Below, piece by piece: positions 49,784-57,985 of a stretch of DNA of 64,000 nt. The notes under the pieces are model-generated. The model worked only from the letters and a program-made list of their open reading frames with translations. It was not told the DNA's origin and searched no databases. The position numbers were made by a program, and so were the translations under genes. Every line of letters begins with the position of its first letter. Position 1 is the stretch's first letter. Source of the DNA: Sinohyriopsis cumingii (taxonomy: Eukaryota; Mollusca; Bivalvia; Unionida; Unionidae); NCBI GenBank assembly GCA_028554795.2, contig CM068824.1:161522130-161586129 (forward strand), written 5' to 3'.

Positions 49784-50262
49784 TGAAATTTGACGGGAGT
49801 AAAATCGTGTCCATTTTATTTTGTCCTGAATTGTTTGACATGTTGGGCGGAGACATGGACATGAGAATGGCCATGATCAAGAAAAACGAATTACCAATTA
49901 TTTACGACAACGAGTCTTTTAGCAAGTTATTTCGTGCCCCGGTAGAACTGAACCAAGGACTGAATTTGATGTTTGTGTACTCCGATGTGGTGGAGTATAA
50001 CGTGGTGGGACACACCTCTGTGACGTTACTGCGTGTCATTCCTTTCAAAGTGGATTCTGCCACGACAGCTGACGAGGAAGGTGGAAACACTTACTACGTT
50101 CACCGCGAATTTGTACATCCTCACTATTTACCTGTCAGTAAATCGTATTTGGACACGGTCAACATTGCTATAAAAGGAGATCTGGGACAAAATATTCCAT
50201 TCACCAAAGGAAAAGTCACGGTGAAACTCCATTTTCGAAAACGGTTCTCTCACGAGTCGTAA
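49750..50262 (+). pseudogene. Penton-like minor capsid protein, C-terminal part only
   Basis: 170 residues matching the C-terminal half of the Polinton penton-like single-jelly-roll protein: a 'LFVYSDVV'-type strand (here 'MFVYSDVVEYNVVGHTSVTL'), 'LLRVIPF', 'YLPVSKSYLDTVNIAI' and the terminal 'PFTKGKVTVKLHFRKR'. Full-length relatives are more than twice as long; the N-terminal jelly-roll strands are missing and the frame starts inside the integrase end, with a 34-bp overlap. An internal deletion at ~49.74-49.78 kb is the simplest explanation. The remaining frame is open. Confidence 0.75.
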
Positions 50263-50265
50263 GTC

Positions 50266-50691
50266 ATGTATTCAGTGTACCGAGGCGTTGCTCGACAGCG
50301 AGGACACGGTTTAGGAGATATGTTAAAATCGGCCTTTCGTTCGGTGGCCCCGGTGTTGAAACCGATGGTGACACGCGGATTGCACGCATTGAAAGATGCG
50401 GCACTGACGCAAGGCAAAGAATTTCTCCAAAATGTCATCATCGACAAACAAATCCCCAAAGAAGCTTTCTTGAGGGCAGGCAAAAATGTCTTGTTGCAAA
50501 CGGGCAAAGACCTTTTGGGCCGACGAGAAACACCTATAAATGCCCTGCACGCTACCGAGTCAGGCATTCAGCAAGGACAAGGCAGAAAGAGACGACGAAG
50601 AAAACACCCTTTCACCAGTCTTCACACGTCTAAAGCTAGAAAGGCAAAGAAAAGAAGAACCGTTCGAGACTTAGACGTTTTCGATTATTAA
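50266..50691 (+). CDS. pVI/pX-like minor capsid protein
   Basis: 141 residues, three bases after the penton stop. N-terminal 'VYRGVARQRGHGLGDMLK' followed by an amphipathic helical region and a K/R-rich tail ('GRKRRRRKHPF', 'KARKAKKRR') ending 'DVFDY'. The RQRGHGLG start and basic end are characteristic of the protein that sits just upstream of the capsid gene in Polintons and adintoviruses, thought to be a counterpart of membrane-active or core proteins of adenoviruses. Intact. Confidence 0.75.
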   Translation: MYSVYRGVARQRGHGLGDMLKSAFRSVAPVLKPMVTRGLHALKDAALTQGKEFLQNVIIDKQIPKEAFLRAGKNVLLQTGKDLLGRRETPINALHATESGIQQGQGRKRRRRKHPFTSLHTSKARKAKKRRTVRDLDVFDY

Positions 50692-50717
50692 AATATTGAA
50701 AAAACAGAAAAAAAATA

Positions 50718-52009
50718 ATGCACCGAGAGTCTTGCGCCTGTTCCAAGTCGGAACTGGATCTGTTTGCCATGCCCCTCACCATGATGACCATGCAAGAATC
50801 CCAGTGGGTGGAATTTCATCCCGTCTCCTCTTTGATGGATTCCGCTCCCATCGAGTTTGAAATCGAAGGACAGCCCGAAGATTACATCGATCTGAATAGC
50901 AGTTACCTGTACTTGAAAGTGAAAGTGATCAAAACGGACAACACCAATCCAGGAGGCGATGCTAGAGTAGCTCCTGTCAACAATTTCATGCATTTCTTGT
51001 TCAGCGAAGTGGACTTGTACTTGAATAACAAACTGGTCAGCAGCAGCATGGATACTTACCCATATCGTGCCTACCTGGAAAATCTCTTGACGTACGGAAA
51101 AGAAGCCAAGAATACTCATCTGGATGCTTGCGTGGTATGGAAACCTGACACGGCAGGTGTAGCCACGTTTAACGACACAGTCCTAACAGAAGATGACAAT
51201 CCTCACAATGTGGGGTTTAACGACCGTCGCAAGAAAATTCTGCAAGGGCGAAGTTTAGAACTGATGGATCGTTTGCATTTGGACATGTGGTTACAAGAAA
51301 AGTATTTGCTCAACGGGGTGGATATCCGTCTGAGACTGAATCGTAGCAGTGCCGCTTTCCATTTGATTGCCCATGCCAATGAATACAAAACTATCATTCA
51401 AGAAGCCCGACTTTACGTGCGTCGTGTGGAAGTGTTGCCTAAAGTGGGAAACGACGTCAGTCACACGTTGAGCAGAACGACCGCCAAGTATCCGATACGA
51501 CGCGTAGAAGTGAAAACGTTCACCATTCCTGCTGGACAGCGATCTATGATCGAAGATCATCTGTTCCACAGACAGTTACCCAAGCGTTTGATTGTTGGTA
51601 TCGTCAGGAATTCAGCCTTCAACGGAACCCACGATCAAAATCCTTTTGAGTTTCAACATTACAATGTGTCCAAGATTGAAGTCAGTCGCGACGGCAAGAC
51701 CTTGTGTACCCGACCCTTTAAGCCTAACTTTGGTGTCGCGAAGAATTATTTGAGATCGTACTTGTCCCTGTACGAAGCCAACGGACAGTTAGGAACCAAC
51801 ACCAGTCACGGTATTTCGTACGACGATTATGCAGGAGGCTATGCTTTGTGGGGTTTTGATTTCACTCCAGACCAAGGCAGCGACAGATTCGTGTGGAACT
51901 TCAGTTTGCAAATCCACCTCCAGATCACACAGTGAACGTCCTCCTGTATGCAGAATTTGACAATACCATAGAAATCAACAGTTTGAGAGAAGTCATTCTA
52001 GACTATTAA
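50718..52009 (+). pseudogene. Major capsid protein (double jelly roll), frameshifted near its C-terminus
   Basis: 405 residues read from 50718 to 51935, beginning with the family's 'SKSELDLFAMP' and 'QWVEFHPVSSLMD' blocks. It includes 'NSSYLYLKVKVIKT', 'YPYRAYLENLLTYGKEAKNT', 'RLHLDMWLQEKYLLNGVDIR' and 'YAGGYALWGFDFTPDQ'. This matches Polinton capsid proteins, long annotated in worms as F54H12.2-like. The last ~25 residues are displaced: after the stop at 51933 the expected ending (with 'LLYAEFDNTIEI' and a final DY) lies in another frame up to a TAA at 52007-52009. One base change in length near 51930 explains it. Otherwise undamaged. Confidence 0.92.
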
Positions 52010-52014
52010 AAGCC

Positions 52015-52520
52015 ATGGAAGACTGTTATCCCTCTTTACCTAGTGGAGAAACTTTGGAGATGGAATGTGAGGAGACCGGGGAAGAAGAATCTCAAGACAA
52101 CGACGAAGAAGTTATCATGATGAAGTCGAGATGGACAGAACAAGAAGCCCATTTAGTCTCCTGTTTTGCTACATTCCTGGCAGATATAATGAAAGAATTG
52201 ATCAAGGAAGAGTGTTATGGATGTCACAACGATCATCCCAGTCAAATTCAACACGACAAATGTCTGATGTTAAGTCAAGAAGAAAAATTGGACGAATATC
52301 TGGACAAAGCTTGGGATCACAAATCGAAATAGAATTCGTGTTGAACGAGTGGTATAAAGGCCTGGATAAACATTCTTCTCCTCCATTAACATCTCTGGAG
52401 TGACGTCGCATCGAATCTCTCTTGGACCAGAGTAAGAAGTCGGATCTAAACGCCTTTTACTTGTCAGACATTTTCAAGCAAAAAGTCAGGATCGAATTGA
52501 TCACTTATCATTACCTGTGA
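52015..52520 (+). pseudogene. Polinton-conserved 'HPSQ' Cys protein, frameshift plus stop
   Basis: The 105-residue first frame has an acidic N-terminus then 'ECYGCHNDHPSQIQHDKCLM', a C-x2-C-x-x-x-HPSQ-x2-H motif I recall in many Polintons, of unknown function and possibly metal-binding. Near 52320 the frame breaks; the continuation ('EFVLNEWYKGLDKHSSPPL') meets a TGA at 52401 and then stays open to a TGA at 52518. It starts 5 bp after the capsid gene and ends 20 bp before the protease. Confidence 0.65.
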
Positions 52521-52540
52521 AGAAAAAAACACACAAATCA

Positions 52541-53101
52541 ATGGATACCTGGGAACTTTATTACCTTTTGAACCACAGCTCGTACACGGCTTCTTCGAAT
52601 CCTGTCGTCTGTGCTAAAGATGAACTCCCTCATCGTAAACCTCAAGACCATCTAGCTTATGTGATCAACACGGACGACAGTCATCTCCCAGGAACCCACT
52701 GGGTAGCCGTCTACTTTCCTCAAGAAGGATGTTTGGAATATTTCGATTCGTATGGATTGCCTCCTTTGGAAGACGATATCATTGACTTTATGAAAAGAAA
52801 TGCTCAGACCACCCGATTCAATAATGTGAAATTACAAGGCGCAGATTCCTTGGTGTGTGGACAATATTGTGTGTATTTTCTGCATCATCACAGCCTGGGT
52901 TATTCCTTAGAACATTTAGTGACTCATTTTGATCCTGGTTCTTCTTCTAGAAACGATGTAAAAGTAGATCGATGGTTTTGTGACCATTATGCTTATCTTT
53001 TGTCTCAAGCTAGGAAACGTGGTGTCCATCAATGGCCTAATGACTTCCAACAGTGGAAATCACAATTTCATTCACAACGTTGTCATCCTTGTCCAAAATA
53101 A
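52541..53101 (+). CDS. Adenain-like (Ulp1-fold) capsid maturation cysteine protease
   Basis: 186 residues from the ATG at 52541 (an open frame continues upstream but has no ATG). Catalytic residues: H53 in 'GTHWVAVYF', D69 in 'LEYFDSYGLPP', a candidate oxyanion Q99 and C110 in 'VCGQYCVYF'. Size and layout match adenovirus/Polinton proteases that cleave capsid precursors. No lesion is seen, making it the only core enzyme gene of the element that is intact. Followed by AATAAA at 53211. Confidence 0.93.
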   Translation: MDTWELYYLLNHSSYTASSNPVVCAKDELPHRKPQDHLAYVINTDDSHLPGTHWVAVYFPQEGCLEYFDSYGLPPLEDDIIDFMKRNAQTTRFNNVKLQGADSLVCGQYCVYFLHHHSLGYSLEHLVTHFDPGSSSRNDVKVDRWFCDHYAYLLSQARKRGVHQWPNDFQQWKSQFHSQRCHPCPK

Positions 53102-53210
53102 TGTGTTAGTTGGAAAAAAATGTTTGTCATTTGAAAAAAAATGTTTGATGTTATATTGTTGGATTATTGTTAAAACTGTTAGAGTTGTTTGTTAGTGTTA
53201 GGTGATTTTG

Positions 53211-53216
53211 AATAAA
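53211..53216 (+). terminator. Polyadenylation signal AATAAA after the structural gene block
   Basis: AATAAAAAAA 110 nt after the protease stop. Marks the end of the capsid/protease block. The small genes to the right use stem-loops instead. Confidence 0.6.
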
Positions 53217-53343
53217 AAAATGTTGTTTTGAAGAAAAATGCCTTTGTCTTTTTGTTTGGCTATAAGAATTTTGATTCATGCTCTTTGACTTCTTACTATC
53301 CCTCTCATGACACTCATTGAACGTTCCGACTCTAAAACCGTGT

Positions 53344-53435
53344 AGGGATGTTTTCCTTCACGTCCGCGCTTTGACTTTAAAAACCGGGGCAGTTTCCAGT
53401 CTAACCATCCATTGCCGACTCATCCTCCTACGAAG
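53344..53435 (+). promoter_or_regulatory. Right-end small-gene promoter, copy 1
   Basis: Conserved box ggatgttttccttcacgtcc + gcgcttt (53345-53371), TATA-like tttaaaaa (53376-53383), then a start-site-like 'ccagtctaacc' ~25 nt on and the ATG at 53436. The same box recurs at 54164, 54901 and 54967. Confidence 0.7.
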
Positions 53436-53801
53436 ATGTGCTCCAAACTAGCTAAGCTAAACGAAGCCTACGTGAATTTGCATAGGGTCAGACACAGTCT
53501 GATACCGAAGCCAGAAGAGATAGAGAATGTGAGAATGTTAAAAGACAGCGAAGACCTGATAGAAGAGCTCTTCAGAGAAGAAGTGAACAGGGAGAAAGAA
53601 GAATGGACAGAGAAGTACAGACTTCAGAAACAGCAGAGACAGCAGCAACAGCAACAACAACAACAGCAGCAGCAACCTGAACCTGACAGAGGCTTTGTCG
53701 ATTGTCGTATCGACACCAAAGAGTTCTTCTTCTCTTTCCGAAGAAGCAGACCTATCGTCAGAAAGTCTATCGTCAGAGGACATCGCATTCTTAGAAACTA
53801 A
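53436..53801 (+). CDS. Small coiled-coil protein (right-end family, member 1)
   Basis: 121 residues from the ATG at 53436; the TATA position excludes the upstream non-ATG part of the frame. A charged helix 'DSEDLIEELFREEVNREKEEW' (written here in its core form; residues ~41-61) passes into a polyglutamine tract (13 Q in CAG/CAA) and a basic C-terminus. The helix shares the pattern xDLIxExxxxEVxxxKExW with the genes at 55053 and, loosely, 54250, so the three are probable paralogues. Intact; the stop is 25 nt before the stem-loop. Function unknown. Confidence 0.7.
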   Translation: MCSKLAKLNEAYVNLHRVRHSLIPKPEEIENVRMLKDSEDLIEELFREEVNREKEEWTEKYRLQKQQRQQQQQQQQQQQQPEPDRGFVDCRIDTKEFFFSFRRSRPIVRKSIVRGHRILRN

Positions 53802-53826
53802 AAGATTGCCATAGCAAACAAAAAAC

Positions 53827-53842
53827 AGCCCTTTTAAGGGCT
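53827..53842 (+). promoter_or_regulatory. Histone-type mRNA 3' stem-loop
   Basis: agcccttttaagggct: 6-bp stem with loop TTTA, then ACCCA and a purine element gaaaagaaat 14 nt later. The closing pair is A-T instead of G-C on both sides (a compensated change), while the invariant second G-C pair and loop uridines are kept. 'aatcgatttgccaatgtg' follows, related to the TIR tail. Confidence 0.78.
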
Positions 53843-54163
53843 ACCCAATACTCTAGAAAAGAAATAACAATCGATTTGCCAATGTGTTTATGTAGAGTAG
53901 TGTGAATATAAACACTGACTCTTTTGTGGTGTGAGTGTATGTGTTTGTGTGGATAGTAGATAATGATCATGGTTTTTTTGCTGTTTGACGTGCGTGGAGA
54001 GTAGATTTGGGGTTTGATTGCTTTGGGTATGTAAATAGTATATAATTTTTTAAAATGAAAATTTTGAAATTAGTAATAGGTAGTATAAAAAAGTGAGTTA
54101 GTGTTTCTTTTAGGTCCGCGCGTTGTTTGGTCATGATCTAGGTAATATAACTTTTGTTTTAGG

Positions 54164-54249
54164 AGATGTTTTCCTTCACGTCCGCGCTTTAACTATAAAT
54201 TGAAAATCGCTCGGCAGTCTAGCTACCCTGTTCATTCGTTAACAAGACA
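54164..54249 (+). promoter_or_regulatory. Right-end small-gene promoter, copy 2
   Basis: Box gatgttttccttcacgtccg + cgcttt at 54165-54190, TATAAAT at 54194-54200, 'ggcagtctagc' ~15 nt later and ATG at 54250. A partial box (tccgcgcgttgtttgg) precedes it at 54115. Confidence 0.75.
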
Positions 54250-54558
54250 ATGAATACCAGAACTGTAAAGCTTCTAGAACTCCAGATGCACCTGGAATAT
54301 GCCAGGCGTATAGTGAATGAGCTGGCTGCAGAGGCCATAGTAGAAGAAGCAAGGATAAAGAAAGAAGACGAGGAAAGAAGACAGAGGGAAGAGGAGGAAA
54401 AGAAAATAGGAGAGAGGATGGCTTACAAGATACCAGAGACAGAGGATTGGGGTGCTGAGGCCAATCATCCTCCCTCTGCGCTCTCAAGAAAAAAAGTAAT
54501 AGGAGACTGGGGAAGAAGATGTGTGTGTGGTGCCAGGCCTGGAAGGTGCCATCATTAA
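54250..54558 (+). CDS. Small coiled-coil protein (right-end family, member 2)
   Basis: 102 residues. Helix with 'LLELQMHLEYARRIVNELAA' then a very charged E/K/R coiled coil (residues ~35-56), 'YKIPETEDWG', and a C-terminus containing 'RRCVCGARPGRCHH', a Cys/His cluster that could bind metal. Intact; the stop lies 29 nt before the stem-loop. Related in layout to the genes at 53436 and 55053. Function unknown. Confidence 0.7.
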   Translation: MNTRTVKLLELQMHLEYARRIVNELAAEAIVEEARIKKEDEERRQREEEEKKIGERMAYKIPETEDWGAEANHPPSALSRKKVIGDWGRRCVCGARPGRCHH

Positions 54559-54587
54559 CCAGGTGTCACTGGAGTTCAAAAACAAAC

Positions 54588-54603
54588 AGCCCTTTTCAGG
54601 GCT
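54588..54603 (+). promoter_or_regulatory. Histone-type mRNA 3' stem-loop
   Basis: agcccttttcagggct (loop TTTC), then ACCCA, then gaaaagaaatag 14 nt later. Same compensated A-T closing pair as the copy at 53827, showing these two share a recent origin. Confidence 0.8.
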
Positions 54604-54900
54604 ACCCAAACCTTTAGAAAAGAAATAGTAATCGATTTGCCAATGTGTGTAGAGCAGTGTGAATATAAACACGGACTCTTTTTTAGTAGTGTGAGTGTGT
54701 GTGTGTTTGTGTTTGTAAGCGCTCACGTACGTTTGTGTGGATAGTAGATTATTGGGTTTTGTAAAAGCTTAAGCTGGTTTGGGTGGATAGTAGATTTGGG
54801 TTTCATTTTAATGCTTTGCGTGTGTGTATAGTAGATTTGGGACTTGTTTATTGCTCCTTCACGTATGTGGATAGTAGATAATATGAAATGAGAAAAGTAG

Positions 54901-55052
54901 GGGATGTTTTCCTTCACGTCCGCGCGTTTTAAGTGATGATCTAGGTAAGATAAGTTTTGTTTTAGGGGGATGTTTTCCATCACGTTCGCACTTTTCGTAT
55001 AAGAACCCACAGTGTTAGTCGTTCGCACCATTCTAAGGAATAAACAAAGAAG
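54901..55052 (+). promoter_or_regulatory. Right-end small-gene promoter, copies 3 and 4 in tandem
   Basis: Two boxes: gatgttttccttcacgtccg at 54903 and the variant gatgttttccatcacgttcg at 54969, the latter followed by TATAAG (54998-55003), 'agtgttagtcg' and the ATG at 55053. The box at 54903 has no TATA of its own. Confidence 0.7.
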
Positions 55053-55630
55053 ATGGAGGTGACAAAATTATTTAACGATTTGAGACATAGCTATTTTTGG
55101 ATCATGGATGGGACTTATGTAGTAGAAAGATTGAATAAGGAAGGAAGATTTCAAGGTAGCCTGAACAATGTGAAGAGTCTTGGAGTAGCAAAAGATCTAA
55201 TAGGGGGAATGATTGAGGAAGAAGTAGAAAGAATCAGAGGATTCATTGACCCACCTTACGTGAGAGTAGGTACTTTAAAGGAAGCCTTGGATCATATCAT
55301 AGAAGTTAGGAGCTTCCTAGAAAATAGCTTTTATTGGACTTACTGGTGGTACGTAAAGTGGGTTTTAACCAGTTGATAAAAGCAGAAGAACTAATTAGAG
55401 AGGTAATGAAAGTAGAAGTGATGAAGATAAAAGAAAAATGGAGCAAAGAGAGAAAGGAAGAAGAGAATAAGAAGAAGAAATTAGAGTTTGAAAGATTGAA
55501 TAACAACTGGATGATCCAACAGAAATTCAGAGATATGGGTCATCCTGACTGGATAACAGAAACTGAAAAGAGGAAGAAGAAAGGAATAATGGAAAAAGTG
55601 AAGACTTGGTGGAAGAAGTGGAGAAGTTAG
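55053..55630 (+). pseudogene. Small coiled-coil protein (right-end family, member 3), frameshifted
   Basis: The first frame (55053-55376) has 'DLIGGMIEEEVERIRGFID'; the second (to 55630) has 'AEELIREVMKVEVMKIKEKW', a K/E/R-rich coiled coil and a W/K-rich end 'KTWWKKWRS'. A length change between about 55330 and 55376 separates them. The repeated xELIxxxMxxEV motif in both halves, also present at 53436, suggests the ancestral protein carried two copies of one helix. The stop is 15 nt before the stem-loop in the right TIR. Confidence 0.65.
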
Positions 55631-55636
55631 AAGAAG

Positions 55637-56010
55637 AAACCCAAAGGCCCTTTTCAGGGCCACCCACATCTCTCGAAAAGAGATAGACTTTCAATTGCCT
55701 ACCCTTTTTTTTATTTTTTTATTATTTTTTTTATAAATAAAATAGAGACCCCTCCCTGTTTCAATTTTTTTCGCCTGTTCCATTTCCATAGACCCATCAG
55801 GTCGTGACCATATTAAAATAGGGTCCCGAGCCTGTTCCATTTCCCCTTGTCGCTCAACAAACCCAAAATATATTCCCATGTTCATTTCCCTTGTCGCTCA
55901 ACAGACCCAAAATATATTCCCATGTTAATTTCCCATTGTCGCTAAAGTGACCCAGGGGTTTTCGTAATGTTAAATTTCCCATTGTCGCCAAAGTGACCCT
56001 ATTCACTACT
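55637..56010. repeat. Right terminal inverted repeat
   Basis: Inverted partner of 37472-37845, equally long. Its ~45-bp subrepeats are arranged differently from the left TIR: the unit with gttgagcgacaa is present twice here and once on the left, while the unit with ctttggcgacaat is present once here and twice on the left. Confidence 0.95.
55646..55661 (+). promoter_or_regulatory. Histone-type mRNA 3' stem-loop in right TIR
   Basis: ggcccttttcagggcc with 5' flank acccaaa and 3' flank acccaca; AAAGAG begins 16 nt after the stem, as in a histone downstream element bound by U7 snRNA. The downstream atctctcgaaaagagat can itself pair as a second small hairpin. Confidence 0.85.
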
Positions 56011-56016
56011 GCTGCC
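56011..56016. repeat. Right target-site duplication, gctgcc
   Basis: Matches 37466-37471. Confidence 0.92.
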
Positions 56017-56200
56017 GATATGTTGCCTTGTTTAAAGACAGAGAACAGTCTTGCTAATTTTACATTAGTTGGAAAGATTTCTGTATCATTACTTGTATTT
56101 ATCCTGACAGCGTCTGAAGGGTTAGCAACTTGAGCGTATAGTTGGAGTATTTTTTGTGAGATTTCATCTAGTCTTGTTGCTTTTTTTGCCATAAACTTTA
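56011..56200 (-). pseudogene. LINE reverse transcriptase relic, piece right of the Polinton
   Basis: Minus-strand frame 'KKATRLDEISQKILQLYAQV' ... 'VKLARLFSVFKQGN' is the RT finger region of non-LTR retrotransposons (KAxGxDxIxxxLL ... WKxAxVxPLFKKG). It is cut by the Polinton's right end and resumes, after one copy of the 6-bp target, at 37471 with the NYRPIS motif. Confidence 0.8.
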
Positions 56201-56550
56201 TCTAAATTATCTATAAAATCTGTAATCCATATGGCAGGGATCTGGAAATTCGATGGTGAGTGAATAATTTCGAAGTGTTGAATAATGTTCCCAAAGTATT
56301 GAAGTTAATGAACTTAATGTTTTTATGTCTGCTTTATGATATCTGATGCTTAATTTCCGAGAAATAATAAAAATGATTGTTTACTTAAAGTTGGAAAATA
56401 AGAAATAATTAAAGTCGCTGTTATATTACAGTAGCTAAATCGCAAGTGGTATCACAAGTTAAACATTTATTGAATCTTTACCGGATCCAGCTGTATCTTA
56501 CTATAAGATCAGAAAAATTATTTTGCTTACAGAAAAGAAACATTAAGAGA
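56201..56550. other. No feature seen
   Basis: AT-rich sequence upstream of the LINE relic's readable part; probably more of the same relic. Confidence 0.35.
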
Positions 56551-57402
56551 TGTTAATTTTTTAAATTATTAGTGATTTCGAAGTTATCAACAACAGTTAA
56601 TTATACTAATCAATGATAATATCCTGGATCAGAAAAGTGAAGCAAATAATGAATATACGAAAGTGAGCTCTAAACTCTCTTTATTTAGCCTTCGATCAAA
56701 GATCAGTAACCTCTTGCACAATTCACTGTATGATCAATTTGGTAAAATGTTTAGAAGGAGGGATACAATTTATAAAAGTAGACACTGAGACAGCGCACAA
56801 AATACTATTCTCACCGCACTGGTAAAATTTGTTGATGATGCTATAAGAAAACGTTTCGAAAAATGGCATGACAAAGGTGCTCACAATAAATTATAATGGG
56901 GTCTGAGGACACGCTTACTAATCACGTCTACCAACCCAGAAACGCTTCTATATTCTTAGTAACGTTTCTCCGCTGAGAATTTTGTGCACAAGCTTCTGTG
57001 CGACCGCGTGGAAGCTTTGCTTCTTAATAGAGCGCAATTTTAGCGGAAGCTATGCTTATTTGAGGTTGCCACGTATTTCTGCAGAGGGCACTGCAAGTTT
57101 TATACGAACTAGTTTGTCAACACTACCTACCAATTGGAGGAACATTTGTTGCAAAGGCGATCCCGATTGGGACCACACTTTTCTTGCTGCGCGAAATTTG
57201 AGCGACTATATAAGTCACGGACAGTTCACCAGCACAGGACACACACGAACCCAAACAGATAAACCCATCACCGGTACACGCGACCAGCAAACACACAGTT
57301 TCTTCAATAATACAACGAAGATGGCACCGACCGTCTCGTATGGTCCTACTATACAAAGCATCAAATAACTGTAGCCCCTTTAGACAATGCAACAACGTAG
57401 CA
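56551..57402. repeat. ~850-bp duplicated sequence, copy A (LTR-like)
   Basis: Collinear with copy B at 59870-60740 at roughly 70-75% by eye, sharing blocks such as 'cagaaaagt', 'aaaatggca', 'aatggggtct' and 'gcgcaattttagcgga/gcgcaatttttgtgga'. It begins TGTTA and ends CAACA, with a TATATAAG box near 57211 and a downstream frame of modest length. Those ends and a central promoter are typical of LTRs, but no primer-binding site, polypurine tract or target duplication is recognised. Confidence 0.5.
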
Positions 57403-57985
57403 AGCAAGGTGATTGTACTATACGAAACAACCATGCAAAATACAAATCAGCGACAAAAAGCGGTGTAACCATCTTCCAAGTCTTGGAGATCCGTAAACTG
57501 ACGTCGGTAGGTCTACACATACTCCAAGAAGACGGACATGGGAGCAATCTGATACCAAACAAAACTGAGTGACTGGAAATTGGTGAACAATTTTTAAGCC
57601 TCTGACATCCAGGTTGCCGATTCTGTTTCTGCGGGTAACGTATGTAAAGTATGCATTCAACTGTAGATAGTTTAATTTAAGCAAACGACTCGCATGTCTC
57701 AGTGAAATCTTCCCCGAACGTTAGCAGATCTTCTAACTGCTCACGATGGGTTACCTCCTTACAGATTGAATATCACTGTCACCATTACATGAAGTATGCT
57801 ATACACATGCGGAAAGACATTTTTCCTGATTTAATCTTGCTTTTGAAAGAATTTCCCAACAAATCTTCATACGAAACAGAGACAAAAATGTTTAAGCTAG
57901 CAGATCTAGCACTGCCATACTAAATGTACCCATTGGTTTGTGCAACCAGTAGTGTCATCAATGGCGTCGTCTGTAGAGTTGCTTG

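Larger units (their letters stand above)
53903..54890. repeat. Duplicated small-gene modules with iterated ggatagtagat motif
   Basis: Between the right-end genes, 'gaatataaacac-gactctttt' occurs twice (53903, 54661), and a gtgtggatagtagatttggg-type motif occurs about six times (53950, 53996, 54736, 54783, 54827, 54865). The 'ggtaatataacttttgtttt' segment (54141-54160) is repeated as 'ggtaagataagttttgtttt' near 54945. The spacing shows whole promoter-gene-stem-loop units were duplicated in tandem. A role for the iterated motif (replication or transcription factor binding) is not demonstrable from sequence. Confidence 0.6.
37472..56010 (+). mobile_element. Integrated Polinton/Maverick (adintovirus-like) element, 18.5 kb
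   Basis: Bounded by ~374-bp inverted repeats starting agtagtgaataggg and ending with its complement, with a 6-bp target duplication. It encodes the diagnostic set: protein-primed polB, integrase with chromodomain, A32-like ATPase, adenain-like protease, double-jelly-roll capsid and penton homologues. Extras are a BIR gene, two zinc-knuckle boxes, a run of helical small proteins and coiled-coil genes with histone-type 3' ends. GC is visibly higher than the AT-rich flanks. Numerous inactivating changes in polB, ATPase, integrase and others mean this copy cannot mobilise itself. It interrupts a LINE relic. Confidence 0.97.

Noticed and set aside
39741..52520. Alternative genetic code (TGA read as Trp or Arg) to explain the stops
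   Set aside because: TAA and TAG also interrupt the frames and there are several frameshifts. Neighbouring intact genes use standard stops.
55330..55380. Short intron explaining the frame change in the 55053-55630 gene
   Set aside because: The only GT...AG candidate is about 24 nt, too short for splicing. All other genes of the element are intronless, so a length mutation is simpler.
37472..56010. Contamination by a free virus or bacterial sequence
   Set aside because: The 6-bp target duplication and the split LINE on both sides show true chromosomal integration.
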